Shown here piece by piece: positions 10,901-23,440 of a DNA stretch of 64,000 bases. The stretch is from Paragonimus skrjabini miyazakii (Eukaryota; Platyhelminthes; Trematoda; Plagiorchiida; Troglotrematidae): assembly GCA_014338405.1 (NCBI GenBank), contig JTDE01000114.1, forward strand, positions 211,592-275,591. Direction: 5' to 3'. The notes under the pieces are model-generated. The model ran no database searches and was not told where the DNA came from. It saw only the letters and a list, made by a program, of their open reading frames with translations. The position numbers were made by a program, and so were the translations under genes. Each line of letters begins with the position of its first letter. The first letter of the stretch is position 1.

Positions 10901-13037
10901 TCAAAGGGCGTGTTTCGTGAGGAACAATGAGTTCTCTGACCTGACTAGTTAACGTTACACAATACCACAACGATACAAAAGCTAACGTGTCTAGTGTACC
11001 CGTTAAAAACCATCTAGACACTTTAACGAAAGACATTGCTGATAAACCGTTTTCTGGGAGGGGGCTACTCAAATTCGTAGACTCTAGAATGTTGAAACAA
11101 TATAAGGTTTTTGACTTGACCATAATTCAATGATGAAATTGAGTTGATAATTCATTCACTAAATGCTTGCGATACACGTTTGCTGCCTTCATCGTTTCAT
11201 TACTGGAGATAATATTGATTCATTACCCCAAATGACCAACATCAAATTGGAAAAATGTTCGTTATCCGACACAGTGTTTTGATTATCTGAGCGAGATACA
11301 TGAGCGTGCTAAACTCTTGGAGATAAGCAAACTGTTCTTTGGTAATACACTAATCGTGAGGTTTGGGAAGTGCCTTGTGATAGTATTCATTCGAGACTTA
11401 GAGACTATATTGGCATACAGTTCGAGTCTATCTGTAATTTGTACAGACCTAGCCGAAATGACACAAGAAACACTGAAGCTTTCAGGAAAACACTTGTGAA
11501 ACCCTCCACCCTGAAATGCTTTCCACTCTGTTCGCCTCTATAATATGGCCACAGCTGGAAACGAACACACAAACCTGTCATCTTCATTCTGAAAAAGATT
11601 TTTATTTATTGAAAGTATACAGAAAGGCCACTAAAAGAATTGTAAGCGGCTCAGAACAGTTTCCGCCCTAGAAAGACTGGTAGGGTTACGTTAATTCCTA
11701 ATGAATTACAGACACCTCAGGAGTGAACTGACTCTTATCTACAAAATAATCCACACCTCGTATCATCCATTAGCACATTTTTCTCCACCAAATAAATGTG
11801 AACAAGAGTTTGAAGTCACTGTCTGAAGTTAACTGATGGAACGGGCAGGCTAGTCTGCAGACAGAAATGCTTTATAACACCTTACAAGGTGAGAAAATAG
11901 TGTTCCGGGGATTCTGTAACGTAGCTGTCGCCAATCATTCACATAGTTCCGAATGTACCCCTATAATTTCAATCAGATATCTATATAGGGCTTTATTTTA
12001 GCACATCTCACTCTTCTGGCAGTTCAAGCATGCTCTGGCTTCTAAACGAACTCTGTGTCTTTACCAGATAATTTACAAGGTGACCGAATTTATATTTGTC
12101 TGCCGCCTATAACCGTTAACTAAGACGCTCACATACATTATTATGTTTGTCGCTGTTGTGTTGTTCATGCCCACTGAATCAATTTAACTTCACTTGCAAG
12201 AGATTTGGATCAGTTGAAGGAGCTAGGACCATAAAGCGCAATATTGAACTAACTCGATTTGTTTAAATGTTGTTTCCTTTGCATTCTGGGTATACCGGGT
12301 TTATAACTCATAGTTCTGTTTGGTTAAGAAGTGACGTGAGAGAAATCGTTAGCCACAGAGTAAACGAAGGCTGCTACCGTTGAGCAGACGATACATCTTA
12401 TTCAGCTATAAGTCGTATTGGCGTGCTTTCAAAACATTTCTGTTTCATTTGCCCAGCATGACCTTGTTGATTGTAGTTGTCAAAATACCGATCCCTAATT
12501 TAATTCTATGTAAACTGCTTTTTAATGTCAATTGTTAATGTTGAACATCTTCTTCAGTTGACTCAATGCATTCCAGCATTTGTCTTGCTGTTCAGCCTAA
12601 ATGTGTGACATAGAGTTCATTTCAATTCGCATTCTGAACTTGGACCCTTAACGCCAGCCTTCAGCTCGGGTCTAGCCGGTTTGTACCGACTGTATTGCAA
12701 AAACCTTTATTTTGATTCTCGTTTATCGTACTCCTTTCGCCCCGCACAGAAAGTATCAGGTAAGAACGAAACCGTTATTAGTTCAGAGCACATAGTATGA
12801 CAACGTCACGAGAACCCTTTATTTGATCACTATAACAAACTATTCTGAATAGGAATGCCAAAAGTAATTTGAATACGTATACGTATTGTCAACAGTGAAC
12901 CTCTGACTATGTGAACGTATATAAATGTGACGTTTGAACATAGGGAACCTAGAACACGTCAGTAGACACTGAGACAGCATCTAACACGCAAGATTTTGTG
13001 GTTCGTTCAAGACATATCCATAAGTAACGGGAAAATA
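7937..13037. other. No gene recognised
   Basis: AT-rich sequence with frames up to 117 codons on both strands (around 10442-10930) that overlap one another and show no family motif. Probably intronic or intergenic. Confidence 0.45.
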
Positions 13038-13313
13038 ATGTAGCGAACAAGCTCGTTTTCGGTTATTCATCATGAAGCCAGTTACATAACATTCATACGA
13101 AACAAAGTTATCAGGGAACCTCGGTTCCAGTTTCGTCATAAATGCGCAGTAATCGTTTGAAAACGTTATCTCCGCTTCTGCCTACGAGGTTTCTGGCCTC
13201 ACTTGAACTTACTAGTTATTTGTGTTTGTTTCGCCCTATCAATAATGCTTAATATAAATTTTATGTAATTGGCCTGATGATGAATAACCAGAAACGAGCT
13301 TGTTTTCTACACC
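13038..13313. mobile_element. Inverted-repeat (MITE-like) element, copy 1
   Basis: The left end (atgtagcgaacaagctcg, then ttcggttattcatcat) reappears inverted at the right end (gatgatgaataaccagaaac, then gagcttgttttctacacc), giving imperfect terminal inverted repeats of about 60 bp. No coding capacity. The same termini bound the element at 34322-34836. Similarity between the two loci continues about 40 bases beyond the right terminus (13314-13352), so the true boundary may lie further right. No clear target duplication was found. Confidence 0.7.
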
Positions 13314-16300
13314 GTTTTTCTGGCTACTATCCCAAAGATTTTAAACATTTCAAACGTCACAAGTAAAACTTAATGAAAAAGATAGTGTTGTGAAGGTTAT
13401 TTTAGAATGTGCCGTAAATAATCTTGACTCATTCTTGGTGTAGTACCTAACCATTTTCTCACTTTCGAACATGACACTCATTTGTCTTTCAGGAGCTAAG
13501 CTAGGTTGAAATAGACATAATATAAGTCAATTCTAAATGCACTACATCTGCAAATCGGCCAAAATGTTGCAATGTCAAACTGTTTGAAGCTTATGTTTCC
13601 AGAATAAATGAACAACTGTTTTCAACCAAAGTTCAACTATGTGAATTTTCTTACTAACATCACAGTGGAAAACATTTAAAACTTAATTACCAGCTGACAT
13701 TTCATTCCGGGTATAATGGTGAGTGTGTGTACAGAATATTGCATAAATCTTTAAAAAATGGTGTTAATTTGGTAAGAAGTGGACGTTCAACATTCTTGTT
13801 CTACTTTCTGCCTAAGTAACCCTTGCTTAGGTGAACATTTTACAATAGCAGTATGTGAGGATTTGCCATTTATTCCGTTTATGTTCATTTCTGTGTTTCA
13901 TGTTCTAAATCTCCTCTCGGTTGCTGTAAAATGAGATCTTATCAAGTTCGATAAAGGAATGTTTTTCAGAGGTGGTTCTATCATTATAGAATATATAAAC
14001 GTGACAATAACAGCAGAGTATCATGTCAAACTGTAAAGTGTTCAATACATAGGAAACCTACTGTAAATACAAATGAAAATGTTGTCTCTACTCGTTTTTG
14101 GACTCATACGATACATGCTATTGTTTTGTCCAAGTCCTTTTAACCGGAATAGGTTATAATTTTGTTAACTCGATTACTCACGTGTTCACTGAGTGAGGTA
14201 ATTAGGAAGGTCACCGTAAATTCGTTTCGTTTTTTAAACACTTGATGCATTGTGTCACTCCCACGGTGGAATTTAAGTTACAGCCTATACATGGAACAGC
14301 TTAGGGGCTACTCACTTTGATATTCTGTTGTCATTATATTTATACTCGTAGGAATGCACGTGCTTCCATTTTTGGTCAGACATATATAGGTAGTCGACTG
14401 GAGTTGCATTTAGTTTACAAATCCGCTCAACTTTCTCGTTACAATTGTGTGATCACGGCCGTCGCAGTCAAATGGTGTTTCCAGCTGGCCTCTTTGTTGA
14501 AAAAAAAAACACTTCGCAGTTTCACCTTTTAACGCTCTTCGGTGACTATTTGAGCAACTGTTCGCGCTCTTGTGCGATCGGTTATCACAAAGATTTACAC
14601 TAGTAACAAAATCTAGCGAGTGTAAATCTCGGGCAAAGTTGCTTACCAATTGTCTTTCTAAATAAGTGACATAAACCATCAAACGTGAATAACATTTAAG
14701 TCATATTATTCAGATCCTGAATTTTTTTATTCTCGGTTATTTTAGTGAAAACCAGCAGTGATATTTGCTCCGAATGAGAATTCCCAGTCATAAATTGTCA
14801 ACGGGTGTTAACAAAACAAAACGTGAACATTGTTTACCACGGAGTGTGTAGTCGTTGACATATAATAATTCGGCTACGTCCCATATGTAGTGAATCGCAA
14901 ACTAGTCAGCGTCGGTGTACACTGTAGTCGACTCTACTATCTTTTCTGCGTCCAAAGTTACCTGAAATTACCGTTTATAAGATATGCAGAAATCGTGAAT
15001 TTATTGTATCGTTTCAGATTTAATGAGAATTATAGCACAGAAACTTTCACAGCACACTACTTGGATGGTTATCAAGTACGCTGAATATTCAGAAATGTCG
15101 CGTCTATGGATGTCACTTTAAGGATCCGTAGGCAGATACTTCGTTGTAATTAACGTAAAATTCCGTTTCTGTCAGCTGATCTTGAGTGCTATTTGCCCAG
15201 CAGCAGTTCTGTCAACGCTATGCAAAACAGTCTTCGCTGCTATCAACTGTCTTATTGTTCGTTGTAAACGAAGCAAGTTAGATGGAAGCCGACACATTTC
15301 AGTTTACCCACACCTTAATGGATGGTTTTGTGTTTCTCCATAAATTGCATATGCCTGTCAAATTGATGGTCAGATATCTATGACCGCACAAGAATATGAC
15401 AGATTAATTGTCTGTGTTCCTTTCGGTTAACAGTTTGCAGGCTGAACAACATTACTATGTAGGCTAAACTTCCAGGAGACCTACATCAAAACAGGGCATC
15501 CAACTCCAGCTTCATTTGTGCTACATTCAATCAGGAGTGCTTGTCTAGATTGGGAGTAAAAGTCTGGCAGGTAACTGTGTGGCATTTGGTAACACGCAAT
15601 AGACTGATCGCTTTCCAAACACGTCGAACTCATGATGTTATAAAGTATGCTCACAATCGCTTGTCTATTCTAGAGTTACTGTCAACCATCAGTATCATTC
15701 AGATTTCAACAGTACTCAGTCCCAGTTTTACGCAACAATCCATTATGGTTTGTCTCAAATGGGGTTCAATGGTTCAAGCCTGACGAGATACTTCTAGACA
15801 AAAATTTAAACAAGACAGTTACTGTTTGTTTAAACCAATTAGGCGAAGTGAGTACCATTCATAAGTCATTATAGTTGGACGTTTATAATGCATTGAGACA
15901 AGTGCGGTTGCCTTTAGCGCAATGGTTGGTGAAGACAAACTGCTGCTCGTTTTCAGTAAAATGATTCGTAGACACGTGGTTAGAACCAGAATAAGGACCC
16001 GTTTGATAGTGGTCACCTAAGCGGTGGTCGAAATAAAAACCATGTAAATAAGTGGTTTCATTCTTGACCAAGTATCATTGTACAGCATGGCTTCTGGGTG
16101 TTAACATACTCTCGGTCATAATACTGTTGTCAAACTCTAGTGAGACGCAAAATCCAAATCTGATCTATCCTTTCAGAGTTACCGAGGCAAACAAGAGGTT
16201 CTAATCTTGTCACAGGCAAGTTACCTATTTCACTCTAAATATGAGTACAGAATACTGACCCATGACCTTAAGACTGCCAAATTCAATTACGGGCTTATAT

Positions 16301-18222
16301 TCACGAGTCTTATCCTACTGCGTCACATATGCCAAACATGTCCGTAAGTGACTTGCTCAGTTGGACAACATACAAGAAAGAAGGTTTACGGAACTCAGCC
16401 CGTACGAATCCATCGGGATAGCAAATTCCACTACCCTCGCAGATAACTACAGCCCTACGTTAGTACACGACGTGAACGCCAAATCATACAGTAAACACGG
16501 CTATCCATAAACAGGAAAGTTACGAGAAGGAAATAGGCGGACTTGATAGCTTAAGAGAAAGTCAGTTGACGAAAAATGACCCCCAGATGTATTCCAACAA
16601 ACGGTAGAAAGAGCGTGCCAACATGCGTTAAGGCTTTACCAGCTGAAATGCCTGCTGAAAATTCTTCCAAGGTTTTCAACTATTTGGGTTATTTAATAGA
16701 TTCCGTGTGACAGTCAAATAGATGAACATCCAATTCAGGCCGTGAAATTTTTAAGCTCTTGGATTGGTTTCGTAACTCAAATGGTAAAGCGCATGTAGCA
16801 TTTGGGTCTGCTACTTCTCCCGTCATTCCAGTCCAAAGTTCATGTTCTTCAAAATAGCGTCTTCTACATATCCATTGTTTTTTGTTACTGTAAGCACAGT
16901 TTACTTGGCTTTTGGGTAATATGGATCATCATTACAGTTGCAAGTTCGCAGTCACTATATTGCGTATACTCTGTTTGTTCATCTGATTTCACACAAGTTC
17001 ATGAAGTTCAGCATGTTGTGTTTGGATCAATCAAAAGGTCAATAACACAACGATTTTGAGCATGTTGGTTACTGATACGAAAACATTCGAAGGTAAACCG
17101 AAGTGTAGAAGGAGGAAATGTGAGCCGTGATTTTACCTCTGAGTGTTCAGTGTTTAAGGAATTTTTTAGATACTCTTTTTAGTGACTACTGGTGCTTTCG
17201 AACAGTGAATGTGTTACTATTCCAACAACTTGATATGAGGTGAAAGCAGTTTAGCTTACCAGAGCTTACCGCAAAAATATGTCTAGAACGACTGCAGCAA
17301 ACTTGTATTGATGTTTAAGACACTTCGCAATAACCGACTTTCTTTACAAAAAAAAGCATACTGATTTGCGTTCTCAATCAGATTGGCCACTGTGCACACT
17401 GATGTTCAATCAGACATTGTCTTAAGCGATATGTGGAATAACGGGAAAATAAATAAATAACTAACTGACTAAATTCAGACAGGATCAATATGCACTGCTC
17501 AAATCTGAACGGTGTCAACTGTCTTCGTGGATGTCTGCTTATAGTGGATTAAAATCATTCTATCAGTCATCATTTTTATCAACAGTTTACATTATCAATC
17601 TGCTTCTGAAACATATCAATGATAATGAGAAGAAGTTGAATAAATTGAAGGTTTTTAAACACATAGCATCTGAGTTCAGTAAGATGTGACCTATAGGTTG
17701 GGATGTCTAGAAAATGATATCTGACTCTGAAGGGATTCAAGTAGGATAACTCGAGTGAATGAAGATCGCGATATGTTACCGTTCGGTCTACCTGTGTAAT
17801 GGCTGGGTGACGTGCTTTCGGTTATGATTACAGTTGGGAAAATAGTTGTTTGTTTGTCATGACTGTCGCTTCAGGATTAATACCTCAAAGTTTTCACTCC
17901 TGTTCTCTTTTAACAAGATGTATTGTTATTCGTTGTAATACTGTGCTTACTCACCACACTACAGTACTGATAATGTCGGCTTATACAGCGTATGATGTAA
18001 GTGGTCATTATTAGAGATGTAAAATGAATAATGTTTATATAACTCATTAATCAACCGAACATCTTAATAATAGTTTCATTGCCTAATGCTACTGTTTGCC
18101 TAATTAACCGGGAAAAACCTTTTATCGTAAGTTTTAACGAAATAATTGCAGTATCCATGTCACCATTCGTATGAATCCAGTGTATACAAGGCATTGCTGG
18201 CTATTAGCAAATAGAGACGTAC
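13314..18222. other. Probable intron sequence of the cadherin gene
   Basis: Lies directly downstream (minus strand) of the splice donor at 18222. No further cadherin exon was recognised. A weak LINE-like patch near 16665-16860 is discussed as a finding. Confidence 0.45.
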
Positions 18223-18223
18223 C
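18217..18223 (-). other. Splice donor of the cadherin exon
   Basis: The minus strand reads GCTCG|GTACGT. The coding frame would hit a stop a few codons after the donor if unspliced, and the cadherin pattern (IARY) is cut exactly as expected for a mid-domain exon end. Confidence 0.65.
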
Positions 18224-18938
18224 GAGCAATACCGTATTCCAATGAGTCTAAGTCTTGTGCAAGGGGCAATGGTATTCTTGTTCCCACTCTGATACCTTCG
18301 GACACGAATATTTGATGTTTTGGTGACTGAAATTGAGGAGCATTGTCATTTATATCAATCAACCGAAGAATGAGACGCATGAAGTTTGATTGCTTATCAG
18401 TATGACTGTTTGTACTGTTAGTCTGACTGGATGTCGTCCGTTTTGTCTGTACCAAGATAGTCAAGGGTAATTCACATTCCTTCCGGCGAGCTGTGCAACA
18501 TCGCTGCATCGCCTCAGAAATGACTGTATCATGTCCATGATCTCCAACCTTTGAGCAAAGTTGCTCCCTGTCAATGTGGTGCTGTGAAACTACGGAGAAA
18601 TTGATTGGCTGCACGGTGAAATACGATGCCAACGGATTGGCAGTTGAAATCATTTTCGTGGTCACTATTATGCCATCTTGGTTAATACGTATTTGATTGG
18701 GAGAGAACAGTGAGCAGACGCTGCCGGTAACGTCGTCGGACAAGGCTCGGTTAGCCGGTGTTTCATCGTATACGACACAAGTATGGCTGAGCTGAACAAG
18801 CCCATTTTGCAGATACCGTTTTGAACGATGACCACTGGTAGTGTCTGTAGTGGTCTGTGGAACATAACAAAAAAAGAACTGCATCCACAGCAACTCTGAT
18901 AACAGAATAATCTGATATGGTTTGCGCGAAACTTGCAT
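18223..18938 (-). CDS. Cadherin/protocadherin-family protein, first coding exon (partial)
   Basis: Starts at the ATG at 18938; two codons upstream in the same frame only a TTG is present. The protein opens with a signal peptide (basic MQVSRKP, then a hydrophobic run to about residue 23). Next comes an irregular first extracellular cadherin repeat: INQDGIIVTT, the LDRE-like IDREQ near residue 120, and the calcium-binding linker DINDNAPQF near 196-204. It then enters the second repeat (FVSEGIRVGT, QDLDSLEYGIARY). Cadherins are calcium-dependent adhesion or signalling proteins of the plasma membrane. Two cysteine-bearing stretches (RCCTARRKEC) inside repeat 1 are unusual and suggest a lineage-specific insert. 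The frame ends at a splice donor, CG|GTACGT at 18223/18222, phase 2. Later exons, the transmembrane segment and the cytoplasmic tail are not seen, so the next intron may exceed 18 kb. Confidence 0.85.
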
Positions 18939-20229
18939 CTTCAACTCAGTACCACGTTAATTTGGTTGTAATTTTGTTTTCACGGTTGCTCCCTTGGTTA
19001 AAAGATACTCCAACAACATGCAGGCAATGTCCCGATCTTAGCAACACATCTGCTAGTCTCCTTTATTCCTAACAAGATCGGCAACAGATTGTCACCATCC
19101 GGATGCTATCTGGGAGTGAACGAGAATTATTTTGAAAGCAAGCCTTTCTACGTTAATATTGGGGACATCTATTGTCGGTCACACACGCACGCACACACTC
19201 ACGTCGTTCGTGGTCGCTAACAGCTGCATGCTGATTGGTCACAATATGACAAATGACTTCAATCTTCCAAAACTGTCCCACCGCACACGTGCTACAGGAC
19301 AATCTTCTGTTCACAATATAACGTAAGCGCACTCCTTGAATGTACTACTATGACTTTTGCTGCGACCATTGCTACTGCAACCCTGAAACCCAAATCCACC
19401 CCGGACACCACCCCAAGCCATAGCCTATGTATAGATGAATGGTCAACCGAGGGTCAGGTGATCGATCGATAATGCGAAAACAATATCAGAACTTGCCCAC
19501 AACTGATGGGAGCTGTCATATGCTGAAGTTTTGTGTCACTAATTGAAAGTGGAAAACTTAAGGAATACGTTCTATAACTGGTACTTATTACCAGCTGTTG
19601 CGGGGTCTATGACAAACGGCGTGTGCAGGAGAAAGAGTTTGTATCATGAAGGAGAAGCATGAGTAAAATAGAGTCTAACCACTGTTCAGCCAAGCATGTT
19701 TTTACATGAAGTTTAGCAATCTTCTTACTAGTGTTGTAGTTTGAATTTAAATATACAAAAAGTAGATAGTGTGGTGCAGTTTGTCCGAACAGAAACAACC
19801 TTGGGTCAAATGACCTTCAGGCGAACAATAGTTTCCTCCATTTTTTAACCAGATGCATCCTACGACAACCTGCAACCACTTTACTACAGTCGAAGTCTTC
19901 CATCATTACAGTTTGACAACATATTTTACATAAAAATGCTGGGCTTCTGTTTAAATATCCTATGCGGAAAAAACTTTATAAGAAATTAACTATGACTTGA
20001 TTTACTGACGACTCTAAATTGGAGACATACGTTACAAGATGCCGACTTTTCGTCTAATCTCTTTAGCTGCTCACTCGAAGCAATCAAAACAAACATCCAA
20101 ATATGAGGCGAATAAAGTACAACCGAACGGATAAAATTTTCTGAAAGTCAGAAGTTCAATACCAAGCAAGAGATTAAGTCTGAGTCAGTACTTTTTGAGC
20201 GCACATAGCTGGTCCTTCGTGTTTGGTCA
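18939..20229. other. Upstream region of the cadherin exon; no gene recognised
   Basis: Would hold the 5' UTR, promoter or a leading intron of the minus-strand cadherin gene. No TATA-like or initiator signal can be assigned. A short CA-rich patch (cacacacgcacgcacac) lies near 19182. Confidence 0.4.
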
Positions 20230-20860
20230 ATAATGCTTCACTAATAAACAAACGTTTCTGCTCTGAATTACGTAATAGTACAGCTGGTGAACTGATCGTA
20301 TTGACCATGGCCAGTTATCCGGATGTGTTTGGCAATGGAGGATAGTAAGTTGCGGTGTTTTCTTTCATAGTGCTGATGCCTTTCTCCACAGAATTGATCA
20401 GCAGTTCGGGAATATGTTCTGATGTGCGCTGACAAAACCACCGATCCGGTCTGCCAATTTGTGTCGTTGCAACTGCAAATGAAATGATTAAAAATATAAG
20501 AGGCTGAACGATCAGATGGACAACGTTTGACTGTAAGTGGCATGGTTTAACTGAGGGATAAATTCGTGAAAGTGCAGACTGAAGCTTACGCCGAACTGTG
20601 TTGCTCAAATGATTTCCACGAGATGGTAACTTTATGAAAAACATTCTTTCGAGAACAGTGTACTTAACCAGTTTGGCGAGCTTCGGTTTGCTATGGATGC
20701 TAATAAATTTTTGTGACTGTTCATTAACGAGACGTGCCTTCATTAAGAATTGCGAGCGTATCAACCGTACAAATTCGGCGGTCTCCAGTGAATACTGTTT
20801 TAACCAACCCGTGTTTACAGTTAATCGGTGTGGAACTAGTAAAACGAATATATTGACCAC
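20230..20860 (-). pseudogene. Penelope-like element relic 2 (linker and GIY-YIG endonuclease)
   Basis: Minus strand. A long frame gives the RT-endonuclease linker (HSKPKLAKLVKYTV, then FIKLPSRGN, VRRKLQSALSRIYPS), then in a second frame a Penelope-style CCCC-like patch (HFICSCND), returning to the first frame for IGRPDRW, QRTSEHIPELL, and ending in another frame with SSIAKHIRITGH. These are the successive blocks of the GIY-YIG domain. At least two frame shifts and loss of the YIG tyrosine show that it is dead. The RT domain would lie to the right (above 20860) but is not recognisable. It differs clearly from the relic at 20-1882. Confidence 0.8.
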
Positions 20861-21094
20861 AAAGTATCCGATACACGTCCGTTAGTTATCCTGTGTAGAA
20901 AGGTAACCCTGCAAAAAGGCAAACGCGGGAACATTTTCTGGCGACCCTATTGTTGTGACCGCAAAAGACGCTTAGCTTGCAAATTCGTTTGTTGCACGAA
21001 CTCCCGTATGGGCCATGGTAAACTTGGGACCACAACCACGTACACCCATTTGCACGGTTGACGTGCATTCACACACTTTGGGTAGCAGTACGTT
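20861..21094. other. No gene recognised
   Basis: Relatively CpG-rich stretch between the Penelope relic and the repeat beside the assembly gap. It contains a 60-codon minus-strand frame without known motifs. Confidence 0.35.
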
Positions 21095-21230
21095 GTCATT
21101 CGCCCTGGTGGCAATTTCCCCATAACGCGTACACCCTATTCCGATAGTCTCTTCTGATCCGTCGTCATCCTGGCGTTTGGACTAGCCCTTTTGTTCCTGA
21201 AGTGTGAGTAGTATACTACTCACAACGAAA
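21095..21230 (-). repeat. Dispersed repeat with palindromic end, copy 1
   Basis: Read on the minus strand, this matches 39172-39310 block by block: a palindrome, then ttcaggaacaaaagggc, acgccaggaagacga-like bases and agagactatcg-like bases. It begins with the perfect 20-bp palindrome gtgagtagtatactactcac at about 21205-21224. The family is unknown; the TGT-like start would suit an LTR terminus, but that is a guess. Confidence 0.6.
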
Positions 21231-21330
21231 NNNNNNNNNNNNNNNNNNNNNNNNNNNNNNNNNNNNNNNNNNNNNNNNNNNNNNNNNNNNNNNNNNNNNN
21301 NNNNNNNNNNNNNNNNNNNNNNNNNNNNNN
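21231..21330. other. Assembly gap (100 Ns)
   Basis: Exactly 100 N bases, the usual placeholder length for a gap of unknown size. Frames crossing it are meaningless. Confidence 0.98.
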
Positions 21331-23054
21331 ACATTGGTGTGTTACCTTCAGGCGGATGCACTGGTCAAACCTTAGTTGGTCACGTGAATGCCCTGTGATT
21401 GAGAAACAGTTGTGAGCAACGCCTATTTGGTGTTGCGGTTTGCCAGCCGTATTGGCGCTCCAGGTTTGAACTTCGTAGCACGTGACTAAACTTCATTTGA
21501 TAAGTATTCCATGTTGAATTTCATCTGATCACGTTACAAAACGAGACTCTGGACTGACCATTTTGAACAAATGGTAAGTTTAATTGTTTCAAATGCGGGT
21601 GATAAACCCCTAAGAGACAACCAGAAAACCCAAGATGTATCAGGATGTTGTAACGCGCTATCTGAGGATGACGGCGAATATGATGCCACGAAAGCTAAGG
21701 GAGTGAAGAACTTACTGGAAAAAAAGACGAGAGACAACTATCAAGATAGGCTTGCAGTATGAAATTGCGCGGCAGACATCAACGCTTAAACGCAATGCCT
21801 CCCATAAGACTGTACATCGACACTAAACGGCATTATAAGGCTTTCGTAAACGCATTAATGATAGATACTCATTGATCATACGTGGGACGGTTCCAGTTTT
21901 TCGCGAGTGAACTGACTTTAGTAGGTTGCCAACAAACATACATAAACGTTTGCATGATTTATTCTGCCCTTAGTTTCTTCAAGTTAGCAAGGGACTGTTG
22001 TGTTTCAAAATGACAGTCTCTGGGTCCATGTCTTTTTTGATACGGTGGCACTGCTATTTTTTCGTTTAGGTAGAGTTTTGAGCTCACTGGCCTGCGTGAA
22101 AACCGTCCGACCGATGGAAATATTTTGAGGTTGATTAGGCCGTCCTGTTTATCAATAGGCCAGGGTGTAGATTGGCGTGACCGCCAGGTTGGTTCCCAGT
22201 CTGAAGTGAATATGGAGTAAGTTGAAATCCAATGTACTCGATTCTCAAATCATAAGACAAATCTATGAAAGTGCTGCAGCATAACGAAAGAAACACATTA
22301 TAGTAAACTTTTGCAGATTACTAGGAATAAGACTCGTCGTAACTACTTTTGCATTTTTATGTATTACTCAGGTTAGGTAAACCATGTCTAATAAATGTCG
22401 ATCTACATCTATTTGATTGCATCTGTTCACTGGTTCAGATACGCCAATATAAGCCGCATTCCGGTCAAGGAGATACTCTGAAAAGATAAGATAACCGTAT
22501 GTTTTTCGTTCGAGAAGTATGCTCTTCTCAATTTTCAAGCTTTAAAAATCGATATTTGAACCGAAAGATAGCTGACAGTTGTATTCGCTTTTCACAATGT
22601 AGGTGGCTCGCAGCTGACAATCAGTAGTAAATAAGACCGGAAACTTTGGTGAGGAAATGAGTGTGCAAGCGAGAGTTGAATTTGGAATACAGCGACTCAT
22701 TTCAACCATTCACGTCATGGTTCCCATACCACATGATACTAAAGTCTCTCTAGACAGTAAAAATATTCCATTGGTTACAGCCCTTGTTTAGTGCTCAAAA
22801 AAAAGCATCAGTGCACTTATCATGCACTTACTGGAAATACAAACAGGCAAAATGTGACGTACACTTGCAGTTCAGTTGTGTACCGTTTGCCTGAAATGTT
22901 TGCAGATTTGATCAAGGAAACAATCAAGATAGGATTCGAACATCTCGTGTCTGCTAGTGAATTATAAACATCTTCCGTATAATAAACTAACTAAGATAGT
23001 AGCAGAAGTGAATTCAAGTGCTCATGAAGACTACAATTATCTTTAATACACCTT
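21331..23054. other. No gene recognised
   Basis: Holds one charged 63-codon frame (21571-21762) that begins over a GTAAGT donor-like sequence and has no known motif. Otherwise nothing. Confidence 0.4.
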
Positions 23055-23440
23055 ATCCTCTGATGAGTCCTGAAGTAACTTTAATTGATTACGAATATCA
23101 CCCACATTTGACCGCAATTCTTGCATTCTATTAACCCTTTCGGATTGTCCATGTCGTCAGGAAGTACTAGATTCTTGTTTCATCCCATTAAAGCTCATCA
23201 CTAATGTGTATCTTTATCTTAGAATTGGATTCCGACATTTGTGTTTGTGAAACTAGCATATTACTCATAACACAAGTAGCCTCACAATAGTCGTGACTGA
23301 TTCATCACATCCAAATGTTCAATTGCCACCTTGTGTGAATGATGTTCAGATTGCCTGATCGTCTCGATTGCAGACACGATAACTGTACAATCAACTCCAA
23401 TCGATAACCTCATGATCAAGGACCCCTCAGTTAGGTTGAG
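23055..23440 (-). mobile_element. Old ribozyme-SINE copy, near full length
   Basis: Reverse-oriented and strongly diverged, but the tail (ctgatgag, tcacccacatttgaccgc), ribozyme zone (agtactagattc, then agctcatcactaatg), and leader (attgcctgatcgtctcga, then ttaactgtacaatcaactcc-like) follow the expected order. The ribozyme core is mutated beyond likely function. Confidence 0.65.

Noticed and set aside
10442..10930. Overlapping 117-codon frames on both strands, considered as a further cadherin exon
   Set aside because: No DxNDN, LDRE or other cadherin motif, and the two strands are equally open, so this looks like chance.
13274..13300. Hammerhead-like core (ctgatgatgaataaccagaaac) in the inverted-repeat element
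   Set aside because: Stem II would have only two pairs and no paired stem III with an NUH triplet follows. The second copy at 34798 lacks the core.
21571..21762. Charged 63-codon frame beside the gap
   Set aside because: Its start overlaps a GTAAGTTT donor-like site and it matches no family, so it cannot be distinguished from chance.
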